Below the pieces are notes generated by a model, which was not told where the DNA came from, ran no database searches, and was given only the letters and a program-made list of their open reading frames with translations. A program made the translations under genes and the position numbers. From Chthoniobacterales bacterium (GTDB taxonomy: Bacteria > Verrucomicrobiota > Verrucomicrobiia > Chthoniobacterales > JACTMZ01): a stretch of DNA of 64,000 nt. The stretch lies in assembly GCA_014879535.1 (NCBI GenBank), contig JACSRX010000008.1, positions 1-64,000 on the forward strand, written 5' to 3'. Below are positions 15,411 through 25,158 of the stretch, one piece after another (the stretch's first letter is position 1; the number at the start of each line of letters is the position of its first letter).

Positions 15411-15445
15411 GTCGCCTGAAGAGGGCGCGCAACGTTTTCCAATCA

Positions 15446-15841
15446 ATGCCGACTATCAACCAGCTTGTCCGTAAAGGGCGCCGCAAGGTGACTTTGAAAT
15501 CAAAGTCACCGGCCCTCGTGAATTGCCCGCAGCGCCGGGGCGTGTGCGTGCAGGTCATGACCCGCACGCCGAAGAAGCCCAACTCCGCCCTGCGCAAGGT
15601 GGCCAAGGTCCGCTTGACCAACGGTCAGGAAGTCATCGCCTACATTCCCGGCGAAGGCCACAACCTCCAGGAGCACTCGATCGTGCTCGTGCGCGGCGGC
15701 CGCGTGAAGGACCTTCCGGGCGTGCGCTACCACATCGTGCGCGGTTCGCTCGACACCCTCGGGGTGGATGGACGCCGACGCGGACGTTCCAAATACGGGG
15801 CCAAGCGCCCGAAAGCCGGCGCCGACGCCGCGAAGAAATAA
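15446..15841 (+). CDS. rpsL: 30S ribosomal protein uS12
   Basis: The 131-residue uS12 sits at the decoding centre of the small subunit. It begins [12 protein letters not shown] and contains '[20 protein letters not shown]' (residues about 41-60), with the Lys whose mutation gives streptomycin resistance elsewhere. '[17 protein letters not shown]' (about 85-101) is the second conserved loop, and '[10 protein letters not shown]' lies near the end. A short Ala/Lys tail ends the protein. It is the first gene of the long translation operon and is followed by rpsG after 21 bases. Confidence 0.98.
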   Translation: MPTINQLVRKGRRKVTLKSKSPALVNCPQRRGVCVQVMTRTPKKPNSALRKVAKVRLTNGQEVIAYIPGEGHNLQEHSIVLVRGGRVKDLPGVRYHIVRGSLDTLGVDGRRRGRSKYGAKRPKAGADAAKK

Positions 15842-15862
15842 CCCCAACGATCTTTTCCAACC

Positions 15863-16336
15863 ATGGCACGCAGACGCAGAGCAACCCGCCGCACCGTGAT
15901 CGGTGACAGCCGCTACGGCAGCCCGATGGTGACCCGCCTCATCAACACCGTGATGCGCAGCGGCAAGAAATCCGTGGCCGAGGGCATCGTCTACACGGCC
16001 ATCGAGAAATGCCGCGAGGGCAGCGATGCCGTCGATCCCCTCGATGTCCTCAACAAGGCGCTGGACAACGTCCGCCCGCGCCTCGAGGTCAAATCCCGCC
16101 GCGTCGGCGGTGCGACCTACCAGGTGCCGATGGAGGTGCCCGCCGACCGCCAATACGCGCTCGCCATGCGCTGGCTCGTCACCTTTGCCGCCAAGCGCAA
16201 GACCGTCCCGATGAAGGAGGCGCTTGCCATCGAACTCAAGGACGCCGCGCTCGGTCAGGGCAACGCGATCAAGAAACGCGACGAAATGCACAAGATGGCC
16301 CAAGCAAACCGTGCGTTCGCCCACTTCCGCTGGTAA
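15863..16336 (+). CDS. rpsG: 30S ribosomal protein uS7
   Basis: A 157-residue uS7 that nucleates assembly of the 30S head and contacts the 3' domain of 16S rRNA. Signature stretches are '[33 protein letters not shown]' (in parts, residues 3-35), '[24 protein letters not shown]' (about 72-95) and '[16 protein letters not shown]' at the C-terminus. Length is normal. It lies between rpsL and fusA, as in the classical str operon. No Shine-Dalgarno site is evident. Confidence 0.98.
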   Translation: MARRRRATRRTVIGDSRYGSPMVTRLINTVMRSGKKSVAEGIVYTAIEKCREGSDAVDPLDVLNKALDNVRPRLEVKSRRVGGATYQVPMEVPADRQYALAMRWLVTFAAKRKTVPMKEALAIELKDAALGQGNAIKKRDEMHKMAQANRAFAHFRW

Positions 16337-16343
16337 ACCCAAG

Positions 16344-18515
16344 ATGTCCGCCACCGCCACAGCACCCGCCACCTCGGCCGACCCGAATTCTCCGGATCGT
16401 GCGTTTCCTCTGCAGCGGACCCGAAACATCGGCATCTGCGCCCACATCGATGCGGGCAAGACGACGCTCACCGAGCGCATCCTTTTCTACACCGGCATGA
16501 TCCACAAGATCGGCGAGGTGCACGAGGGCACGACCGTCACCGACTGGATGGAGCAGGAGCGCGAGCGCGGCATCACGATCACCTCCGCCGCAACGACCTG
16601 CTCGTGGCTCCAGAAACCGGAGAAGGACGTTTTCAAACTCTTCGAGGGCATCAACCAGCGCGTCAACATCATCGATACGCCGGGCCACGTGGACTTCACG
16701 GCCGAGGTCGAGCGCTCCCTGCGCGTGCTTGATGGGGCGATCGCCGTGTTCTGCGGTGTCGCCGGTGTGCAACCCCAGTCCGAAACTGTCTGGCGTCAGG
16801 CCACCAAATACAACGTCCCCCGCATCGCTTTCGTCAACAAGATGGACCGCACGGGTGCCGACTTCGACGCTGCCGTTGAGAGCATGCGCGCCAAGCTCGG
16901 TGCGAACGTTTGGCCGATCCTCATCCCGCTCGGCCGCGAGGATCACCTGCGCGGACAGATCGACGTCATCAACCAGAAAGCCGTCCTTTACTCCGACAAC
17001 GACGTCATGGGCTCGACTTACGAGGTCACGGACATCCCGGACGACCACAAGGAGATGGCGCAGAAGGCCTACGATGATCTCGTCACGCAGATGACGGATC
17101 TCGACGAGGAAATCGGCATGATGTTCCTCGAGGAGAAGCCGATCACCAAGCAGGACCTCAAGGCCGCGATCCGCCGCCAGACCATCGCCAACAAGTTCGT
17201 TCCGGTCGCCGGCGGATCCGCGTTCAAGAACAAGGGCGTCCAATATCTCGTCGATGCGGTGGTGGATTATCTCCCGAGCCCTCTCGACATCCCGCCGGCC
17301 AAGGGCCAGGACCCGGACGATGCCACGCCGATCGATGCGCCCGCGAATGACAACGGCAACTTCGCCTCGCTGGCCTTCAAGCTCTGGAGCGATCCGTTCG
17401 TCGGCAAGCTCGTCTTCTTCCGCGTCTATTCGGGCAAGCTCTCGAAGGGCGACAACGTCTACAACCCGCGCACCCGCAAGCGCGAGCGCATCAGCCGGCT
17501 CATCCAGATCCAGGCCGACAAGCGCGAGGACATCGACACGTGCTATTCGGGCGACATCGCCGCCATCGTGGGCATCAAGAACATCACCACGGGCGACACG
17601 CTCTGCGACGAGGACCATCCGATCCTTCTCGAGCCGCCTTCATTCCCCGACCCGGTCATCTCCATGGCCATCGAGCCGAAGACGAAGATCGACCAGGAGA
17701 AAATGGGCAACGCGCTCCAGCGCCTCGCCGAGGAAGACCCGACCTTCCGCGTGTTCACCCACGAGGAAACCGGCCAGACGATCATCGCCGGCATGGGCGA
17801 ACTCCATCTGGAGATCATCCGCGACCGCATGATGCGGGAGTTCAAGGTCGATGCCAACGCGGGCAAGCCGCAGATCGCCTACAAGGAGACGATCCTCGTT
17901 CCGGCCGACGGTGAGGGAAAACTCATCAAGCAGTCCGGCGGACGCGGTCAATACGGCCACGTCATCGTCAAGGTCCAGCCGAACGAGCGCGGCAAGGGCC
18001 TCACCATCGAGAACAAGATCGTCGGCGGCACGATTCCCAAGGAATACATCCCGGCCTGCATCAAGGGCATCGAGGAGGGCGTGCTCAACGGCATCGTCGG
18101 CGGCTACCCCGTCATCGACATCCATGTGGACATCGTGGACGGATCCTTCCACGAGGTGGACTCGAACGAAATGGCGTTCAAGCTCGCCGCGATCTTCTCG
18201 CTCAAGGATGCGCTCAAGAAAGCCAAGGCGATCCTTCTCGAGCCGATCATGAAGGTCGAGAACATCACGCCCGAGGAATTCCAAGGCGACATCATGGGCG
18301 ACCTCAACCGCCGCCGCGCCAAGATCCTCGGCATCGACACCAAGGGCAACCTTTGCACGATCACCGCCGAAGTCCCGCTGGCCGAGATGTTCGGTTACGC
18401 CACCGCGATCCGTTCGCTCTCCAAAGGCCGCTCCTCCTACTCCATGGAGCCCTCGCATTTTGAACAGGTGCCGGCCCAGGTCCTCGCCGCCGTCATCGAC
18501 AGCCAAAAGAAATAA
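16344..18515 (+). CDS. fusA: elongation factor G
   Basis: A 723-residue translocase GTPase. G1 is '[12 protein letters not shown]' (about residues 33-44), followed by G3 '[10 protein letters not shown]' and G4 'FVNKMDRTG'. The five EF-G domains follow, including the domain IV motif '[10 protein letters not shown]' and the C-terminal '[20 protein letters not shown]'. The start ATG at 16344 lies seven bases after the rpsG stop and gives an extra Ala/Thr-rich N-terminus of about 24 residues before '[12 protein letters not shown]'. A longer frame overlapping rpsG is rejected. No tuf gene follows, unlike the str operon of many bacteria; rpsJ comes next. Confidence 0.97.
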   Translation: MSATATAPATSADPNSPDRAFPLQRTRNIGICAHIDAGKTTLTERILFYTGMIHKIGEVHEGTTVTDWMEQERERGITITSAATTCSWLQKPEKDVFKLFEGINQRVNIIDTPGHVDFTAEVERSLRVLDGAIAVFCGVAGVQPQSETVWRQATKYNVPRIAFVNKMDRTGADFDAAVESMRAKLGANVWPILIPLGREDHLRGQIDVINQKAVLYSDNDVMGSTYEVTDIPDDHKEMAQKAYDDLVTQMTDLDEEIGMMFLEEKPITKQDLKAAIRRQTIANKFVPVAGGSAFKNKGVQYLVDAVVDYLPSPLDIPPAKGQDPDDATPIDAPANDNGNFASLAFKLWSDPFVGKLVFFRVYSGKLSKGDNVYNPRTRKRERISRLIQIQADKREDIDTCYSGDIAAIVGIKNITTGDTLCDEDHPILLEPPSFPDPVISMAIEPKTKIDQEKMGNALQRLAEEDPTFRVFTHEETGQTIIAGMGELHLEIIRDRMMREFKVDANAGKPQIAYKETILVPADGEGKLIKQSGGRGQYGHVIVKVQPNERGKGLTIENKIVGGTIPKEYIPACIKGIEEGVLNGIVGGYPVIDIHVDIVDGSFHEVDSNEMAFKLAAIFSLKDALKKAKAILLEPIMKVENITPEEFQGDIMGDLNRRRAKILGIDTKGNLCTITAEVPLAEMFGYATAIRSLSKGRSSYSMEPSHFEQVPAQVLAAVIDSQKK

Positions 18516-18520
18516 TCGCC

Positions 18521-18829
18521 ATGGCCGCCCAAAAAATACGCATCCGCCTGAAAGCCTTCGACCACATGCTGCTCGACCGTTCGGTCCTCGAGATCGTCGA
18601 GACGGCCAAGCGCAGCGGCTCGCAGGTGGCCGGCCCCGTGCCGCTCCCGACCAAGATCGAGCGCTGGACGGTCAACCGCTCTCCCCACGTGGACAAGAAA
18701 TCCATGGACCAATTTGAGCGCCGCACCCACAAGCGGCTCCTCGACATCATCGATCCCACGGCCAAGACGGTCGACGAACTCCGTCGCCTGAACCTCCCGG
18801 CCGGCGTGGACATCAACATCCAGATTTAG
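18521..18829 (+). CDS. rpsJ: 30S ribosomal protein uS10
   Basis: The 102-residue uS10 starts '[19 protein letters not shown]' and contains the loop '[24 protein letters not shown]', read in two parts at about residues 40-63, then '[12 protein letters not shown]'. It is a head protein and, as NusE, a component of transcription antitermination complexes with NusB. It follows fusA by five bases, fusing the str and S10 operons. Length is normal. Confidence 0.98.
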   Translation: MAAQKIRIRLKAFDHMLLDRSVLEIVETAKRSGSQVAGPVPLPTKIERWTVNRSPHVDKKSMDQFERRTHKRLLDIIDPTAKTVDELRRLNLPAGVDINIQI

Positions 18830-18837
18830 CAGCGGCC

Positions 18838-19473
18838 ATGAGCATCGGATTACTCGGAAAAAAAATCGGCATGACCCGTGTCTATGACGACAAGGGCGTG
18901 TCCACCCCGGTGACGGTGATCGCCGCCGCGGGCAACAAGGTTCTGCAGGTCAAGACCGCGGAGACCGACGGCTACTCGTCGGTGCAGGTCGGCTTCGACG
19001 ACCAGAAGCCTTCCCGCGTCAGCAAGGCGCAGACCGGACATTTCGCCAAGACCTCGTCCACCCCGAAGCGCTTCATCCGCGAGTTCCGCGGTGCGGCCGC
19101 CGAGGCGGGCGCCGATGTGCCGGTCGGCACGTTCGAGGTCGGCCAGTTCGTGGATGTCATCGGCCAGTCCAAGGGCAAGGGCTTCCAAGGCGCGATGAAG
19201 AAGCACAATTACCAGGGCCAGCCGGCCAGCCACGGCTCCATGATGCACCGCCGCACCGGCGCCATCGGCAACCGTTCGACCCCCGGCCGGGTCTGGAAGA
19301 ACATGGGCATGCCCGGCCACATGGGCGACGAGCGCGTGACCGTGCAGAACCTGCAGGTCGTCCAGGTGCGCGAGGAGGACGGATTGATCCTCGTCAGCGG
19401 CGCCGTTCCCGGCGCCAAGGGAACCTACGTGGTTGTCCGCCCGGCCAAGAAGAAACCCGCACCGAAGAAGTAA
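18838..19473 (+). CDS. rplC: 50S ribosomal protein uL3
   Basis: A 211-residue uL3, an early-assembly large-subunit protein whose loop reaches the peptidyl transferase centre. Recognisable stretches are 'GLLGKKIGMTRVYDD' (4-18), 'KGFQGAMKKHNYQGQPASHG' (about 115-135), 'GRVWKNMGMPGHMGDERVTVQNL' and 'GAVPGAKGTYVVVRPA' at the end. Length is normal. The gene starts eight bases after rpsJ. Confidence 0.98.
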   Translation: MSIGLLGKKIGMTRVYDDKGVSTPVTVIAAAGNKVLQVKTAETDGYSSVQVGFDDQKPSRVSKAQTGHFAKTSSTPKRFIREFRGAAAEAGADVPVGTFEVGQFVDVIGQSKGKGFQGAMKKHNYQGQPASHGSMMHRRTGAIGNRSTPGRVWKNMGMPGHMGDERVTVQNLQVVQVREEDGLILVSGAVPGAKGTYVVVRPAKKKPAPKK

Positions 19474-19474
19474 C

Positions 19475-20089
19475 ATGAGCGCCAAAGTTCTAACCGCTGA
19501 AGACGCCAAGAAGGCGAACATCGCCATCATCGACAACGGCAAGGGCACGCAGGCCGTGCACGACGTGGTCGTGGCGCTCCGTGCCAACCGCCGCTCGGGA
19601 TCGGCCAACACGAAGACCAAGGCCGAGGTGAATCTTTCCGGGGCGAAACCCTGGCGCCAGAAAGGCACGGGCCGTGCCCGCGCCGGCTACAAATCCTCGC
19701 CGATCTGGCGTGGTGGCGGCGTGGTTTTCGGACCCAAGCCCCGCGATTATTCCAAGAAGACGCCGAAGTCGGTGCGGCGCCTGGCCCTGCGCAAGGCACT
19801 CAGCGCGCGCATCCTCGCCGGCGACGTGTTCCTGGTGGACGCACCCTCCGTGCCGGACGGCAAGACGGCGAAATTCCTCGCCTACGTCGAGACCAACGCC
19901 AAGGACGCCCGCAAGGTCCTCGTGGTTTCGCCGTCCTTCGACGAGACCACCTGTCGTGCGGCCCGCAACCTCGGCCACGTCCAGCTGGTGGCTGCTGCCG
20001 ACGTGAACGCCGAGCACCTCCTCGCTTTCGACAAGATCCTCCTCACCGGCGACGCCCTCGCCAAAATTTCCGAAAGGACGGCAGCATGA
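19475..20089 (+). CDS. rplD: 50S ribosomal protein uL4
   Basis: The 204-residue uL4 lines the exit tunnel. The key region is 'KPWRQKGTGRARAGYKSSPIWRGGG' (about residues 55-79, read in parts), the extended loop that contacts 23S rRNA. 'SVRRLALRKALSARI' follows. The ATG at 19475 overlaps nothing but lies one base after the rplC stop. The longer frame is inside rplC. In several bacteria uL4 represses its own operon, but I cannot identify a matching leader structure here. Confidence 0.97.
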   Translation: MSAKVLTAEDAKKANIAIIDNGKGTQAVHDVVVALRANRRSGSANTKTKAEVNLSGAKPWRQKGTGRARAGYKSSPIWRGGGVVFGPKPRDYSKKTPKSVRRLALRKALSARILAGDVFLVDAPSVPDGKTAKFLAYVETNAKDARKVLVVSPSFDETTCRAARNLGHVQLVAAADVNAEHLLAFDKILLTGDALAKISERTAA

Positions 20090-20370
20090 AAGAGCCCTTT
20101 GACATTATCCGCACCGTCCGCCTGACCGAGAAATCGGCCCATCTCACCGAGAAGGGCAACAAATACGTCTTCGAGGTCAACCCCGCGGCGAACAAACTCG
20201 AAATCAAGCAGGCCATCGAAAGCCTCTTCCAGAAGAAGGTCGTCGCGGTGAACACGGCGAACTACGCAGGCAAGAAGAAGCGTGAACGGCGCCCGGATTT
20301 CGGCCGCCGCGCCCATTGGAAGAAGGCCATCGTCACGCTCAAAGAGGGCGAGAAACTCGATCTCGTCTAA
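20086..20370 (+). CDS. rplW: 50S ribosomal protein uL23
   Basis: The 94-residue uL23 sits at the tunnel exit and docks trigger factor and SRP. It has '[25 protein letters not shown]' in two parts, '[20 protein letters not shown]' and '[18 protein letters not shown]'. Its ATG overlaps the rplD stop (ATGA, 20086-20089), so translation is probably coupled. Length is normal. Confidence 0.97.
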   Translation: MKEPFDIIRTVRLTEKSAHLTEKGNKYVFEVNPAANKLEIKQAIESLFQKKVVAVNTANYAGKKKRERRPDFGRRAHWKKAIVTLKEGEKLDLV

Positions 20371-20384
20371 CCGCACCACACGCC

Positions 20385-21224
20385 ATGGCACTCAAAACTT
20401 TCCGTCCGCTCACCCCGGCTTCCCGCTTCAAGGCGCTCCCGTCCTTCGAGGAGATCACCAAGAAGAAGCCGGAGAAGAGCCTCGTCACCACCCGCAAACG
20501 CACGGGCGGCCGCAACAACCAGGGGCGCCTCACCTGCCGCCACATCGGGGGGGGGCACAAGCGCAAGCTGCGCCTCATCGATTTCAAGCGCCGCAAGCAC
20601 GGCGTCATCGCCGACGTGGTCGCCATCGAATACGACCCCAACCGCACCGCGCGCATCGCGCTGCTGCAATACCCGGACGGCGAGAAGGCCTACATTCTCG
20701 CCCCGGACGGCCTCAAGGCCGGCATGAAGGTTTCCTCCGGTCCGGAGGCCGCCCCTGCGGTGGGCAATGCGCTGCCCTTGGGAAGCATCCCCCCCGGCTC
20801 GGCCATCCACAACATCGAGTTGATCCCCGGCCGTGGCGGCCAAGTCGCCCGCAGCGCCGGACAGCAGGCGTTCTTGAACAACCTCGAAGGCGGCCATGCG
20901 CTGGTCCGGATGCCCTCCGGCGAGATCCGCAAGATCAACGACAAATGCTATGCCACCATCGGCCAGGTCGGCAATGTGGAGCACATGAACGTCTCCAGCG
21001 GCAAAGCCGGCCGTTCGCGCTGGCTCGGCATCCGCCCGACCGTGCGCGGCATGGTCATGAACCCGATCGACCACCCGATGGGCGGCGGCAACGGCAAATC
21101 CAAGGGCGGCGGCGGGCGCCAGCACCCGGTCAGCCCCTGGGGCCAGTTGGCCAAAGGATTCAAAACCCGCAAGAAACACAAACCCTCGGACCGCTTCATC
21201 GTGGAGCGCCGCAAGAAGAAGTAA
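20385..21224 (+). CDS. rplB: 50S ribosomal protein uL2
   Basis: The 279-residue uL2 is needed for subunit association and peptidyl transfer. Signature parts are '[23 protein letters not shown]' (about residues 41-63, in parts), '[12 protein letters not shown]', and the conserved His-containing loop '[22 protein letters not shown]', which contains the histidine near the catalytic centre. The C-terminus is '[11 protein letters not shown]'. The ATG at 20385 is 15 bases after rplW. The open frame upstream is part of rplW. Confidence 0.98.
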   Translation: MALKTFRPLTPASRFKALPSFEEITKKKPEKSLVTTRKRTGGRNNQGRLTCRHIGGGHKRKLRLIDFKRRKHGVIADVVAIEYDPNRTARIALLQYPDGEKAYILAPDGLKAGMKVSSGPEAAPAVGNALPLGSIPPGSAIHNIELIPGRGGQVARSAGQQAFLNNLEGGHALVRMPSGEIRKINDKCYATIGQVGNVEHMNVSSGKAGRSRWLGIRPTVRGMVMNPIDHPMGGGNGKSKGGGGRQHPVSPWGQLAKGFKTRKKHKPSDRFIVERRKKK

Positions 21225-21227
21225 GCC

Positions 21228-21506
21228 ATGGGGAGATCTCTCAAAAAGGGCCCGTTCGTCGAGGCCCACCTGCTCGAAAAAATCGACCGCATGAACGAAG
21301 GCGGCGCCAAGAAGCCCATCAAGACGTGGTCGCGCCGCTCCATGATCACGCCGGATTTCGTCGGGCACACCTTCCTCGTGCACAACGGGAAAATTTTCAA
21401 TTCAGTTTTCGTCACGGAGAACATGGTCGGGCACAAGCTCGGCGAATTCTCGCCCACGCGGATCTTCAAGAAACACGGTTCGCACACGGCGAAAGTGACG
21501 AAATAA
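21228..21506 (+). CDS. rpsS: 30S ribosomal protein uS19
   Basis: A 92-residue uS19 of the 30S head. It shows '[18 protein letters not shown]' (2-19), '[24 protein letters not shown]' in parts (about 34-57), and '[17 protein letters not shown]'. It normally pairs with rplV. Here an unrelated 292-residue gene follows two bases after its stop, before rplV. Confidence 0.98.
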   Translation: MGRSLKKGPFVEAHLLEKIDRMNEGGAKKPIKTWSRRSMITPDFVGHTFLVHNGKIFNSVFVTENMVGHKLGEFSPTRIFKKHGSHTAKVTK

Positions 21507-21508
21507 AC

Positions 21509-22387
21509 GTGGCCTGGATCGGCAGGCTGGCCCTGGCGGGGTGTCTCTTTGTCACCTTCGCCGGAGTCGCCTCCGCCCAAAGCCACAGCTCTTTGACAGA
21601 CCGGGATTCTGGGGACGCCGCACAGGTGGCGCGCCTCCACGAACAGTTGTTGCTCGCCCGCGAGGCGATCCGCAATCTCACGGAAAGCTTGGCCTTGGCC
21701 AACAGCGAGGTCGAGGTGTTCAAGCGCCAGGCCGAGGATCTGCAGGCGAGGTTCGACGCGCTGGCACCGGGTGCCGGCGGCGGGGAGCTTGAAGAGAGGC
21801 TACTCTCCGCCACCAGCGAGCTCAGGCGATCGGAAAAGGAAAACGCCCTGCTCCTCGAGCGCCTGCTCGGGTTGTCCGAAGGTGTGCAGATTTTCCTCAA
21901 GACCGTCGAAACGGCCGGTGGGGAAGAGATGGAAGCCTTGACGGGGGATCTGCAGGCCAAAGCCGCGGATGCCTCCAACCCCGCGGCACAAGCCGAGGCA
22001 CAGTCCCTGCTTGCCGTGGTCCAACGCTCGCGCACCGCACAGGCCGAAGCCCGCGCGGCCATCGAAACCGAACTGCGCACCGCGGACCGCATGCTCGGAG
22101 TCGGCGCCGCCGATTCCCTTGATGACACCGCGGCGGGGGCGACCCTGACCGACGCATCCGTCGTGGAGATCAAGCCCGAGTTCGCCCTCGTCGTGGCCAA
22201 TATCGGCCGAGCCGCGGGCGTGCGCGTCGGGATGCCCTTCCAAGTGTGGCGCGACAACCGCCGCGTCGGTGATGTCCGTGTCATCGACGTCCGCGACCGC
22301 TTCAGCGGGGCCGTCGTCCAGAATCTCGTGTCCGAAGAAAACCCAATCCAAGCAGGTGACCGCCTCCGGGTGGACGCCCGCCGCTAG
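21509..22387 (+). CDS. novel secreted coiled-coil protein inserted between rpsS and rplV
   Basis: This 292-residue gene has no place in the usual S10 operon. It starts with GTG two bases after rpsS and ends 28 bases before rplV. A signal peptide is visible (residues 1-23, ending VASAQ). A long coiled coil covers about 35-125 (repeated Leu/Ala/Glu heptads such as 'LHEQLLLAREAIRNLTESL'), then an Ala-rich helical region, then a compact C-terminal beta domain from about residue 215 ('EIKPEFALVVANIGRAAGVRVGMPFQVW', quoted in meaning only by its first and last parts; ends 'IQAGDRLRVDARR'). The C-terminal pattern resembles beta-barrel domains in cell-wall or flagellar periplasmic proteins. It would be exported while its neighbours act on the ribosome. 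The function is unknown. Confidence 0.8.
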   Translation: MAWIGRLALAGCLFVTFAGVASAQSHSSLTDRDSGDAAQVARLHEQLLLAREAIRNLTESLALANSEVEVFKRQAEDLQARFDALAPGAGGGELEERLLSATSELRRSEKENALLLERLLGLSEGVQIFLKTVETAGGEEMEALTGDLQAKAADASNPAAQAEAQSLLAVVQRSRTAQAEARAAIETELRTADRMLGVGAADSLDDTAAGATLTDASVVEIKPEFALVVANIGRAAGVRVGMPFQVWRDNRRVGDVRVIDVRDRFSGAVVQNLVSEENPIQAGDRLRVDARR

Positions 22388-22415
22388 ACAAAGAAACACA
22401 CAAAAATTTAACAAC

Positions 22416-22889
22416 ATGGAAACCAGGTCGATTTACCGGTTCGCCCGCATCTCGCCGTTCAAGGCGCGCGAGGTGACACGCGAGATCCAGGGACTGCCCG
22501 TGCAGCAGGCCCTTGATCTGCTTGCCTTCACGCCCAAGAAGGCTGCGGGTCTCGTGGCCAAGACGCTGAAGAGCGCCGTGGCCAACGCCGAGAACAACCA
22601 CCAAGCCCGCGTCGAGAGCCTGGTTGTCCGCGAAGCCGTGGTGGGCGAGGGACCGACCGCCAACCGCTTCATCCCGAAGGCCCGCGGCAGCGCCGGTCCG
22701 ATCCGCAAGCGCACCAGCCACATCCGCATCATTCTCACCGACGAAATCGAGATCCAGACCCGCGAGAAAAGGAAGGCCGCCAAGGCCAAGACGCGCAAGC
22801 CGTCGGCCAGAAAGGCCGCAGTCAAGAAACAGGCCGCCAAACCCGCCGCCACCGAAGCCGACGCACCGGCCGCGGAGGAAACCAAATAA
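22416..22889 (+). CDS. rplV: 50S ribosomal protein uL22 with basic C-terminal tail
   Basis: A 157-residue uL22. The core '[19 protein letters not shown]' (about 9-27), 'VANAENNHQ' and '[20 protein letters not shown]' (about 82-101) is standard and lines the exit tunnel. The last 45 residues are a Lys/Ala-rich tail ending in acidic 'APAAEETK', longer than in E. coli (110 residues in total). It is preceded by a 28-base A-rich gap (AAAGAAACACACAAAAATTTAACAAC) with no Shine-Dalgarno. The start at 22416 is chosen because it opens the conserved core; the longer frame is inside the upstream gene. Confidence 0.96.
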   Translation: METRSIYRFARISPFKAREVTREIQGLPVQQALDLLAFTPKKAAGLVAKTLKSAVANAENNHQARVESLVVREAVVGEGPTANRFIPKARGSAGPIRKRTSHIRIILTDEIEIQTREKRKAAKAKTRKPSARKAAVKKQAAKPAATEADAPAAEETK

Positions 22890-22893
22890 CACC

Positions 22894-23583
22894 ATGGGAC
22901 AAAAAGTTCACCCGATCGGCTTCCGCCTTCCGCTCTCCCGCGACTGGGGATCGAAGTGGTATGCCCCGCGCAAGGATTTTGCCGACCACCTGCATGCGGA
23001 CATCAAGATCCGCGAGCACCTCAAGAACAAACTCCGCCAGGCCGCGGTTGCCAAGATCGTCATCGAGCGCGCTTGGAACAGCCTGCGTGTGACCATTTTC
23101 ACGGCCCGCCCGGGTCTCGTCATCGGCCGCAAGGGTTCCGAGATCGAGACCATGACCCGCGAGGTCGCGGCCCTGTCCGGCGACAAGCAGGTCAAGATCG
23201 ACATCCAGGAGATCCGTTCCCCGGAGATCGACGCCCAGCTCGTTGCGGAAAGCGTGGCCGGCCAGCTCGAGCGGCGCATTTCCTTCCGCCGCGCCATGAA
23301 GCGCGCCGTGCAGATCGCGATGGAACAGGGGGCCCTCGGCATCAAGATCCGTTGCTCCGGCCGCCTTGGCGGCGCGGAGATCGCGCGCACCGAGTGGTAT
23401 CGCGAGGGCAAAGTGCCGCTTCACACCATGCGCACACCGATCGATTACGGCTTCACCGAGGCCAAGACGGTCGCCGGAACCGTCGGCGTGAAGTGCTGGA
23501 TCTGCAAGGTCGAGGAGGCGCCCAAGGCCGCGCGCGAGGAAGCGCCGACACCACCCCCGCCGCCACCGGCCCCCGAAGCCTGA
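22894..23583 (+). CDS. rpsC: 30S ribosomal protein uS3
   Basis: A 229-residue uS3 with '[17 protein letters not shown]' (2-18), the KH domain motif '[10 protein letters not shown]' (about 78-87), '[20 protein letters not shown]' and '[22 protein letters not shown]' in parts. It forms the mRNA entry site with uS4 and uS5. The last 20 residues are Glu/Pro-rich (a run of six Pro), a non-globular tail. It starts four bases after rplV. The frame that begins at 22624 lies inside rplV and is rejected. Confidence 0.97.
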   Translation: MGQKVHPIGFRLPLSRDWGSKWYAPRKDFADHLHADIKIREHLKNKLRQAAVAKIVIERAWNSLRVTIFTARPGLVIGRKGSEIETMTREVAALSGDKQVKIDIQEIRSPEIDAQLVAESVAGQLERRISFRRAMKRAVQIAMEQGALGIKIRCSGRLGGAEIARTEWYREGKVPLHTMRTPIDYGFTEAKTVAGTVGVKCWICKVEEAPKAAREEAPTPPPPPPAPEA

Positions 23584-23602
23584 TTTTTAGGAGATATTCG
23601 CC

Positions 23603-24022
23603 ATGCCTTTGATGCCCAAACGTGTGAAGTTCCGGAAGTCCCAGCGGGGAAGCCGCAAGGGAACCGCTTCGCGCAACACCAACATCGATTTCGGAGAATT
23701 CGGACTGCAGACGCTCGAGCGCGCGTGGATCACCAACGTGCAGATCGAGGCCGCCCGTGTCGCCCTCACGCGCAACATGAAGCGCAAGGGCAAGCTCTGG
23801 ATCCGCATTTTCCCCGACAAGTCCGTCACCGCCCGCCCGCCGGAAACCCGGATGGGCAAAGGCAAAGGCGCCCCCGAATACTGGGTGGCCGTCGTCCGCC
23901 CGGGCAACATCCTCTTTGAACTCGACGGGGTGACCGAGAGCGTGGCCCGCGAGTCGCTCCGCCTCGCGGCCAACAAGCTGCCCGTGCGCACCAAGTTCAT
24001 CACCCGTCACCACGCCGCCTGA
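23603..24022 (+). CDS. rplP: 50S ribosomal protein uL16
   Basis: A 139-residue uL16 that helps position A-site tRNA. It has '[17 protein letters not shown]' (4-20), '[23 protein letters not shown]' in parts, the Arg-containing loop '[19 protein letters not shown]' (about 79-97), and 'KLPVRTKFI'. It is one of the few genes in the operon with a visible Shine-Dalgarno (AGGAG at 23589-23593, nine bases before ATG). Confidence 0.98.
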   Translation: MPLMPKRVKFRKSQRGSRKGTASRNTNIDFGEFGLQTLERAWITNVQIEAARVALTRNMKRKGKLWIRIFPDKSVTARPPETRMGKGKGAPEYWVAVVRPGNILFELDGVTESVARESLRLAANKLPVRTKFITRHHAA

Positions 24023-24024
24023 CC

Positions 24025-24225
24025 ATGAAGACCAAGGAAATCGCCGAACTCAGCGTGGACGAACTCCGCGGACGCAAGCGCGAACTGCGGCACGAAATCT
24101 TCAACCTCCGCCTGCAGCAGCAGAGCGGGCAACTGGAGAAGCCCACCCTCATCCGCACGCTCCGCCGCGAGGCGGCCCGGGTGGAGACTTTTCTCACGCA
24201 GAAACTCAAAGCAGCCAAATCATGA
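24025..24225 (+). CDS. rpmC: 50S ribosomal protein uL29
   Basis: A 66-residue helical uL29 near the tunnel exit. '[40 protein letters not shown]' is the normal two-helix pattern (described in parts), followed by '[15 protein letters not shown]'. It starts two bases after rplP and overlaps the rpsQ start by four bases (ATGA). Confidence 0.96.
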   Translation: MKTKEIAELSVDELRGRKRELRHEIFNLRLQQQSGQLEKPTLIRTLRREAARVETFLTQKLKAAKS

Positions 24226-24503
24226 GCGACACCGCCACCACAACCGCCCCCGCCCGGGATCGCGGCATCCGCAAAACACTCGTCGGCGAGGTCGTCTCGG
24301 ACAAGATGGACAAGACCGTCGTGGTCCGCACGGTCAGCCGCGTGCCGCATCCCCGCTTCGGCAAGATCGTCAAGCAGACGGCCAAGTTCCACGCCCATGA
24401 CGAGAAGAACGAGGCCAAGATCGGCGACAAGGTCCGCATCATGGAAACCCGGCCGCTCAGCCGCCTGAAGCGCTGGCGTTTGGTCGAGGTCCTCAAACAC
24501 TAA
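24222..24503 (+). CDS. rpsQ: 30S ribosomal protein uS17
   Basis: A 93-residue uS17. After a 12-residue Thr/Ala-rich start it reads '[20 protein letters not shown]' (about 16-35), '[22 protein letters not shown]' in parts, and '[24 protein letters not shown]'. It is an early 16S rRNA binder. The ATG overlaps the rpmC stop. Confidence 0.97.
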   Translation: MSDTATTTAPARDRGIRKTLVGEVVSDKMDKTVVVRTVSRVPHPRFGKIVKQTAKFHAHDEKNEAKIGDKVRIMETRPLSRLKRWRLVEVLKH

Positions 24504-24511
24504 GCAACGCC

Positions 24512-24877
24512 ATGATCCAACTCCGTTCCCGTCTCGACGTCGCCGACAACACCGGGGCCCGCATGGCCACGATGATCGGCGTCATCGGCAAGAAATCCGC
24601 GTTCGCCTCGGTCGGCGATGTCATCACCGCCAACGTCAAGGAGGCCTCCGCCGGCGGCACCGTGAAGAAGGGCGAAGTCGTCCGCGCAGTCATCGTCCGC
24701 ACGCGCCAGCCGCTCCGCCGTCCCGACGGTTCGGCGCTCCGTTTCGACACGAATGCCATCGTCATCATCGACAAGGATCTCAACCCCCGCGGCACCCGCA
24801 TTTTCGGACCCGTGGCCCGCGAGCTCCGCGAGAAGAATTTCATGAAGATCGTGTCCCTTGCCCCGGAGGTGCTATGA
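24512..24877 (+). CDS. rplN: 50S ribosomal protein uL14
   Basis: A 121-residue uL14 at the subunit interface. It begins '[18 protein letters not shown]' and shows '[13 protein letters not shown]' and '[30 protein letters not shown]' in parts. The ending '[11 protein letters not shown]' is standard. The gene overlaps rplX by four bases. Confidence 0.98.
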   Translation: MIQLRSRLDVADNTGARMATMIGVIGKKSAFASVGDVITANVKEASAGGTVKKGEVVRAVIVRTRQPLRRPDGSALRFDTNAIVIIDKDLNPRGTRIFGPVARELREKNFMKIVSLAPEVL

Positions 24878-25155
24878 ACCGCATCAAGACCCACGTCAAC
24901 AAGGGCGACATCGTCCGCGTCACCACAGGCAACCACCGCGGGGCCGAGGGGAAGATCCTCCAGGTCCTGCGCGGCAAGAACCAGGTCGTCATCGAGGGCG
25001 TGCGCATGGTGAAAAAGCACACGCGCAAATCCCAGGAGCACCCGAACGGCGCCATCGTCGAGAAGGAGGGGCCCATCCACATTTCGAACGTCAAGCGGAT
25101 CGAAGCCGCCGAAAAGAAGAAGGAGACCGCGAAGCCCAAGGGCAAGGCGAAGTAA
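24874..25155 (+). CDS. rplX: 50S ribosomal protein uL24
   Basis: A 93-residue uL24 assembly-initiator protein. The KOW motif is '[22 protein letters not shown]' (about 9-30, in parts), followed by '[16 protein letters not shown]' and '[11 protein letters not shown]'. The C-terminus is Lys-rich. The ATG overlaps the rplN stop (ATGA). Confidence 0.97.
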   Translation: MNRIKTHVNKGDIVRVTTGNHRGAEGKILQVLRGKNQVVIEGVRMVKKHTRKSQEHPNGAIVEKEGPIHISNVKRIEAAEKKKETAKPKGKAK

Positions 25156-25158
25156 CCC

